Assembly: GCA_016706865.1 (NCBI GenBank)
Contig: JADJIS010000003.1
Span: forward strand, 1,488,001-1,552,000
Reading direction: 5' to 3'
DNA from: Bacteroidota bacterium
GTDB taxonomy: Bacteria > Bacteroidota > Bacteroidia > Chitinophagales > BACL12
Length of the DNA stretch: 64,000 nt
Part shown: piece after piece, positions 60,911 through 64,000 of the stretch
Layout of the letters: every line of letters begins with the position of its first letter
How positions within the stretch are numbered: position 1 is the first letter of the stretch
The notes under the pieces: generated by a model
Seen by the model: the letters and a program-made list of their open reading frames with translations, nothing else
What the model was told of the DNA's origin: nothing
Database searches by the model: none
Program-made: the position numbers and the translations under genes

Positions 60911-61264
60911 ATGGTAAGAAGAGACGTATTCCAGGCAATTGCCGACCCCACAAGGCGGGAGATCATAGCGCTTTTGTCCAATCAGATCATGAATCTCAAT
61001 GCTGTTGCCGATAATTTTGACATGAGCAGGCCTGCAATATCCAAACATATTAAGATCCTCAGCGAGTGTGGCCTTATCGAAATAAAACAGCTTGGAAGAG
61101 AGCGATTCTGTGTCCCGCAACTGGCAGCCTTGGATCAGGTGCAAACTTGGGTTCAGCAATACAGTTTGTTCTGGACCAATAAATTGGATGCCCTGGAAAT
61201 ACATTTGGAACAGCATAAAAAAACCGTTAAAAAAATAAATAAAAAACCGGATCATGGAAAATAA
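60911..61264 (+). CDS. ArsR family winged-helix repressor (module 3)
   Basis: A 117-residue non-metal ArsR regulator. It has AIADPTRREIIALLSNQIMN, the recognition helix MSRPAISKHIKIL and the wing QLGRERFCVPQLAA, with a Lys-rich C-terminal tail. Its end overlaps the start of the SRPBCC gene by 11 bases, so the two are translationally coupled. It probably represses its own promoter through the operators at 60861 and 60887. Confidence 0.92.
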   Translation: MVRRDVFQAIADPTRREIIALLSNQIMNLNAVADNFDMSRPAISKHIKILSECGLIEIKQLGRERFCVPQLAALDQVQTWVQQYSLFWTNKLDALEIHLEQHKKTVKKINKKPDHGK

Positions 61265-62114
61265 AACGATATACCTCGAACGCCTTTTTAACGCAGATGT
61301 AAAAAAAGTATGGTCGGCACTTACCGATAAAAACGAAATGAAATTATGGTATTTTGACCTCAAAGAATTTAAACCGGAAGTGGGATTTGTATTTCAATTT
61401 ACTGGTGGCCCATCACCGGAAAAACAGTATTTACATATTTGTGAAATAACAGAGTTAATTCCAGAAAAAAAATTAACCTATACTTGGCGTTATGATGGAT
61501 ACTCAGGGATTTCCTATGTGAGTTTTGAATTGTTTCCGCAGGACAACAAAACACTTCTTAAATTAACCCATAAGGATATTGGAACATTCCCATCTGATAA
61601 TGCTGATCTTTCTATTACAAATTTTGAAGCGGGATGGGATTCAATAATAAATACCTCGTTAAAAAATTATCTTGAAAAGGATGATTTTCACTATGAGATC
61701 ACGGTAGAATCCACTGCTAAAAAGATCTATACAGGGCTCACACAAAATATTCAAAATTGGTGGACTGAAAAAATGGAAGGTTCGGCGAATACAATAAATG
61801 AGGTATTTACCGTGCGTTTCGACAAAACTTTTAAAAAGATAAAAGTAGTGGAATTGATACCCGACAAAAAAATTATCTGGGAGGTAATGGAAAGTTATAT
61901 CGATATCGCAGAGATCAATAATAAATCAGAATGGAACGGAACGAAAATAGTTTGGGAAATAAATCAAAATGAGGATTCAACAGATCTTATCCTGACGCAT
62001 CACGGACTTAAACCTTCATTAGAATGTTATGAGGTGTGTGATAATGGTTGGATAAGTTTTATGGAAAGTTTTCACGATTACATAACCACTGGCATGGGCA
62101 CTCCTTTTGGGTAA
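61254..62114 (+). CDS. Tandem SRPBCC (AHSA1-like) protein (module 3)
   Basis: A 286-residue protein with two SRPBCC domains, about twice the usual length. Domain 1 runs from ERLFNADVKKVWSALTDKNE to the end near residue 130; domain 2 starts with YEITVESTAKKIYTGLTQNI then QNWWTEKMEG, and ends in WISFMESFHDYITTGMGTPF. The WWTEKM-type motif resembles the second domain of paired AHSA1 proteins. It overlaps the ArsR gene and should be expressed with it. Ligands are unknown. Confidence 0.88.
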   Translation: MENKTIYLERLFNADVKKVWSALTDKNEMKLWYFDLKEFKPEVGFVFQFTGGPSPEKQYLHICEITELIPEKKLTYTWRYDGYSGISYVSFELFPQDNKTLLKLTHKDIGTFPSDNADLSITNFEAGWDSIINTSLKNYLEKDDFHYEITVESTAKKIYTGLTQNIQNWWTEKMEGSANTINEVFTVRFDKTFKKIKVVELIPDKKIIWEVMESYIDIAEINNKSEWNGTKIVWEINQNEDSTDLILTHHGLKPSLECYEVCDNGWISFMESFHDYITTGMGTPFG

Positions 62115-62115
62115 T

Positions 62116-62263
62116 GGATCACGGATTTAAAGGATTTCGCGGGTTTCACAGATTTACTTAATATTTAATTACACCCTGCATGCCCTGCGTCCTCTGCGAT
62201 CTCTGCGGGGAACAAAAACATTTGGATCACAGATTATATGGATTACGCGGATTTCGCTGATTT
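62116..62263. repeat. Dispersed intergenic repeat (GGATCACGGATT type)
   Basis: Two related sequences, GGATCACGGATTTAAAGGAT (from 62116) and GGATCACAGATTATATGGAT (from 62224), flank CTGCGTCCTCTGCGATCTCT (62185-62204). Units like this are common, unexplained dispersed repeats in many bacterial genomes. They lie in the gap after the ArsR module, before the TfoX gene, and hold no recognisable gene. Confidence 0.6.
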
Positions 62264-62339
62264 AATTGTTTTTGGAATTTAGTGAACCAAAACTTTGAAG
62301 CTCCTGCTGGAAATAACAAATATTTTTTATTTTTATCCC

Positions 62340-62684
62340 ATGGCATACAACGAAAAATTAGCGGAACGCATACGCGAGAAACTTGGGGATGTTCCTAATG
62401 TGGAAGAAAAACGAATGATGGGTGGTTTAACATTTATGGTAAATGATAAAATGTGTGTAGGCATCATAAAAGATGATCTTATGTGTCGCATAAACCCGGA
62501 ATTTCATGCAAAGGCAGTGGAGCAACGCGGATGCAGAACCATGGATTTTACAAATAGACCCATGATAGGTTATGTACTAATTGATGAGACAGGAATGAAA
62601 TCAAAAAAGGATTTCGATTATTGGATCGAACTCGCACTTTCCTTTAATGACCTGGCAAAATCCTCTAAAAAGAAGAAAAAATAA
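62340..62684 (+). CDS. TfoX N-terminal domain protein
   Basis: A 114-residue protein of the TfoX/Sxy N-terminal family. ATG 62340 is chosen because the conserved part begins there (MAYNEKLAERIREKLGDVPN); an upstream ATG at 62295 adds 15 non-matching residues. Markers are VEEKRMMGGLTFMVNDKMCV, GIIKDDLMCRI and RPMIGYVLIDE. Sxy regulates competence in Gammaproteobacteria, but stand-alone N-domain proteins in Bacteroidota have no defined role. The C-terminus is Lys-rich. Confidence 0.9.
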   Translation: MAYNEKLAERIREKLGDVPNVEEKRMMGGLTFMVNDKMCVGIIKDDLMCRINPEFHAKAVEQRGCRTMDFTNRPMIGYVLIDETGMKSKKDFDYWIELALSFNDLAKSSKKKKK

Positions 62685-62843
62685 AATTAACTTCCTGGAT
62701 GATTCACGAAGAATAATTCTTTTGTGCTATGTCGCAAAACACCCTTTTTAAGTCACATACACACAGTATTTGCATTCCGAACAAAACTGACCTTTGTTTT
62801 TATTAAATTAATTCAGGTTTTAATAAAACTCAAAACAAAAACA

Positions 62844-63236
62844 ATGAAAAGAACTAAAATTTTATACTGGGTATTTACAGGGTTGTTCGGAGCATTTATG
62901 CTTTTTTCTGCAATCCCTGATCTTTTAACAGTTCCGGATGCAGTCAAAATGGTGCATGATGATCTTGGATATCCTGTTTATATTATACCGTTTTTAGGAT
63001 TGGCAAAAATTCTCGGAGTGATCGCAATAATTATTCCCGGATTTCCAAGAATAAAAGAATGGGCTTATGCAGGATTAGCATATGATTTAATTGGGGCTAC
63101 TTACTCATTGTATTGCATCGATCCGTCGCCAAAAGGTTGGATGGGAATGTTGGGACCTATTTTAATAGGAGCGCTATCATATTATTTTTATCACAAAAAA
63201 TTAAAATCCTTTACTGCATCTCAAACTACAATTTAA
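62844..63236 (+). CDS. DoxX-like membrane protein
   Basis: A 130-residue four-helix membrane protein of the DoxX_2 type. ATG 62844 is preferred over an upstream ATG at 62724. Markers are YWVFTGLFGAFMLFSAIPDL, LGYPVYIIPFLGLAKILGVI and IIPGFPRIKEWAYAGLAYDL. It is a close paralogue of the gene at 23271. A DUF4287 gene follows after 5 bases, so the two are probably cotranscribed. Confidence 0.9.
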   Translation: MKRTKILYWVFTGLFGAFMLFSAIPDLLTVPDAVKMVHDDLGYPVYIIPFLGLAKILGVIAIIIPGFPRIKEWAYAGLAYDLIGATYSLYCIDPSPKGWMGMLGPILIGALSYYFYHKKLKSFTASQTTI

Positions 63237-63241
63237 TTATT

Positions 63242-63460
63242 ATGTCATTTCAAGCATATCTCGATAATATTCAAACCAAAACAGGTAAGTCGCCTGAGGA
63301 TTTTAAAAAATTAGCGAAACAAAAGGGCTTTTTAGAAAATGGTGAACTTAAATCCACTGTAAAAGCCGGAGAAATTGTTAATTGGCTAAAAACGGATTTC
63401 GATTTGGGACACGGACACGCGATGGCTATTTTTGCTTTGCTTAAGGGTAAAAAAGAATAA
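63242..63460 (+). CDS. DUF4287 domain protein
   Basis: A 72-residue stand-alone DUF4287 protein. ATG 63242 is chosen; the longer frame from 63113 runs through the DoxX gene. The sequence SFQAYLDNIQTKTGKSPEDF and IVNWLKTDFDLGHGHAMAIF matches the domain also found fused to DUF5655 at 53779. It lies 5 bases after the DoxX stop and 6 bases before the YdeI-like gene, so it is part of a tight operon. Confidence 0.9.
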   Translation: MSFQAYLDNIQTKTGKSPEDFKKLAKQKGFLENGELKSTVKAGEIVNWLKTDFDLGHGHAMAIFALLKGKKE

Positions 63461-63466
63461 AATATT

Positions 63467-63913
63467 ATGCAATTTAAAACGGTATTACTACAAGCAGGCA
63501 AAACAGCGACCGGATTTGAAATTCCTGCCGAAGTAGTTGAAAAATTAGGTGCGGAAAAAAAACCTCCGGTTAAAGTTACCATAAACGGATATACCTATAG
63601 AAATACCATTGCTGTTATGGGAGGAGTTTATATGATCGGTGTTAGTGCATTACATCGGGAGGGTGCGAATATAAAAGGTGGAGATAAAATTACAGTGAAT
63701 ATCGAACTAGATACGGAAGAACGAATTGCAGAGGTTCCGGCAGATCTTGAAAAAAGATTAAAAAAAGATCCTGTAGCCAAAAAGAATTTTGACGCACTTT
63801 CCTATAGCAAAAAACGCGCATTCATTATTCCGATCAACGATGCAAAAACAGAAGAAACCCGACAAAGAAGAATTGAAAAAACTTTAGAATTATTAAAGGA
63901 AAATAAAAAGTAA
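63467..63913 (+). CDS. YdeI/OmdA family protein with DUF1905 domain
   Basis: A 148-residue protein. The N-terminal DUF1905 domain is seen in TATGFEIPAEVVEKLGAEKK and VKVTINGYTYRNTIAVMGGV, and the C-terminal OmdA-like tail in FDALSYSKKRAFIIPINDAK followed by TRQRRIEKTLELL. Related proteins are tied to antimicrobial peptide or bacteriocin tolerance. It follows the DUF4287 gene after 6 bases. A longer DUF1801-OmdA relative lies at 24317. Confidence 0.9.
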   Translation: MQFKTVLLQAGKTATGFEIPAEVVEKLGAEKKPPVKVTINGYTYRNTIAVMGGVYMIGVSALHREGANIKGGDKITVNIELDTEERIAEVPADLEKRLKKDPVAKKNFDALSYSKKRAFIIPINDAKTEETRQRRIEKTLELLKENKK

Positions 63914-63964
63914 AATATCTATTTTTTTTATTCATAATATTTAATCATAACTAAAAATAATAAG

Positions 63965-64000
63965 ATGGCAAGAACAAGCACTTATCTCAATTTTACCCGA
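63965..64000 (+). CDS. VOC family protein, PhnB-like (start only, cut by window edge)
   Basis: ATG 63965 begins MARTSTYLNFTR, the usual opening of PhnB-like VOC proteins (compare INPHINFNGNAEEAFTFYKS in the gene at 4068). Only 12 codons are in the window. It follows the DUF1905 gene after 51 bases and continues the same run of small genes. Confidence 0.7.
   Translation, partial: MARTSTYLNFTR

Overview
The window looks like chromosome of a free-living member of the Bacteroidota. It is low in G+C by eye. Most starts sit behind A-rich leaders with no Shine-Dalgarno. Many promoters match the Bacteroidota -7 box TAnnTTTG or a close variant. Several secreted proteins end in type IX secretion (T9SS) type A sorting domains, and there is a FISUMP-domain protein, a SprB-repeat protein and PorT-like beta-barrels. 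I cannot name the species. I saw no rRNA, tRNA, CRISPR array, prophage or plasmid backbone. Nearly all genes are on the + strand, mostly as single genes or short operons with their own promoters.

Layout. 1-6.2 kb: a cut-off gene, an AraC regulator with an SDR oxidoreductase, the first SRPBCC-ArsR module, a second SRPBCC protein, a VOC protein, a GNAT acetyltransferase and a DHFR-like reductase. 6.2-13.5 kb: an odd homopolymer tract, a beta-propeller lipoprotein, a second DHFR-like gene plus a decayed third copy, a TPR membrane gene split by an in-frame stop, an outer-membrane barrel, a VIT-type metal transporter and a TPR protein. 13.7-15.6 kb: a TPR-Arr (rifamycin ADP-ribosyltransferase) fusion followed by a pentapeptide-repeat/GyrI-like gene pair, suggesting antibiotic or toxin protection. 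15.6-19 kb: aldo-keto reductase and AraC on the minus strand, an SRPBCC protein and YjdM. 19-28 kb: DUF1801, lipoproteins, an IS200-like/RAYT transposase among REP-like palindromes, the second ArsR-SRPBCC-DoxX module, DUF4256, YdeI, a secreted MORN-like protein, VOC and SRPBCC. 28-44 kb: secreted and lipoprotein genes, a VOC protein, RtcB, an AmpG-like MFS transporter, a repeat-flanked lipocalin-like gene and a prolyl oligopeptidase. 44-60.3 kb: T9SS cargo proteins (one frameshifted), a flavin monooxygenase-like protein, a prenyltransferase-fold protein, AraC, DUF1761, DUF4287/DUF5655, DUF1801, DUF4199, OmpA-like, S41 peptidase and GNAT genes. 60.4-64 kb: a collapsed T9SS gene, then the third ArsR module and a run of TfoX-N, DoxX, DUF4287, YdeI and VOC genes.

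The strongest regulatory signal is shared by the three ArsR-SRPBCC modules (about 2.4, 22.4 and 60.9 kb). Each has TTG-N20-TAnnTTTG, with one 16-bp inverted repeat in the spacer and another at the start of transcription. This is a twin-operator design expected to give autorepression. Around these modules the window is crowded with small ligand-binding or enzyme folds (SRPBCC, VOC, DHFR-like, DoxX, DUF1801, DUF4287, YdeI), which looks like an accessory stress or detoxification gene pool. Several broken genes (9.3, 9.9, 11.6, 48.6 and 60.4 kb) show that this region turns over, or in some cases may reflect assembly errors.
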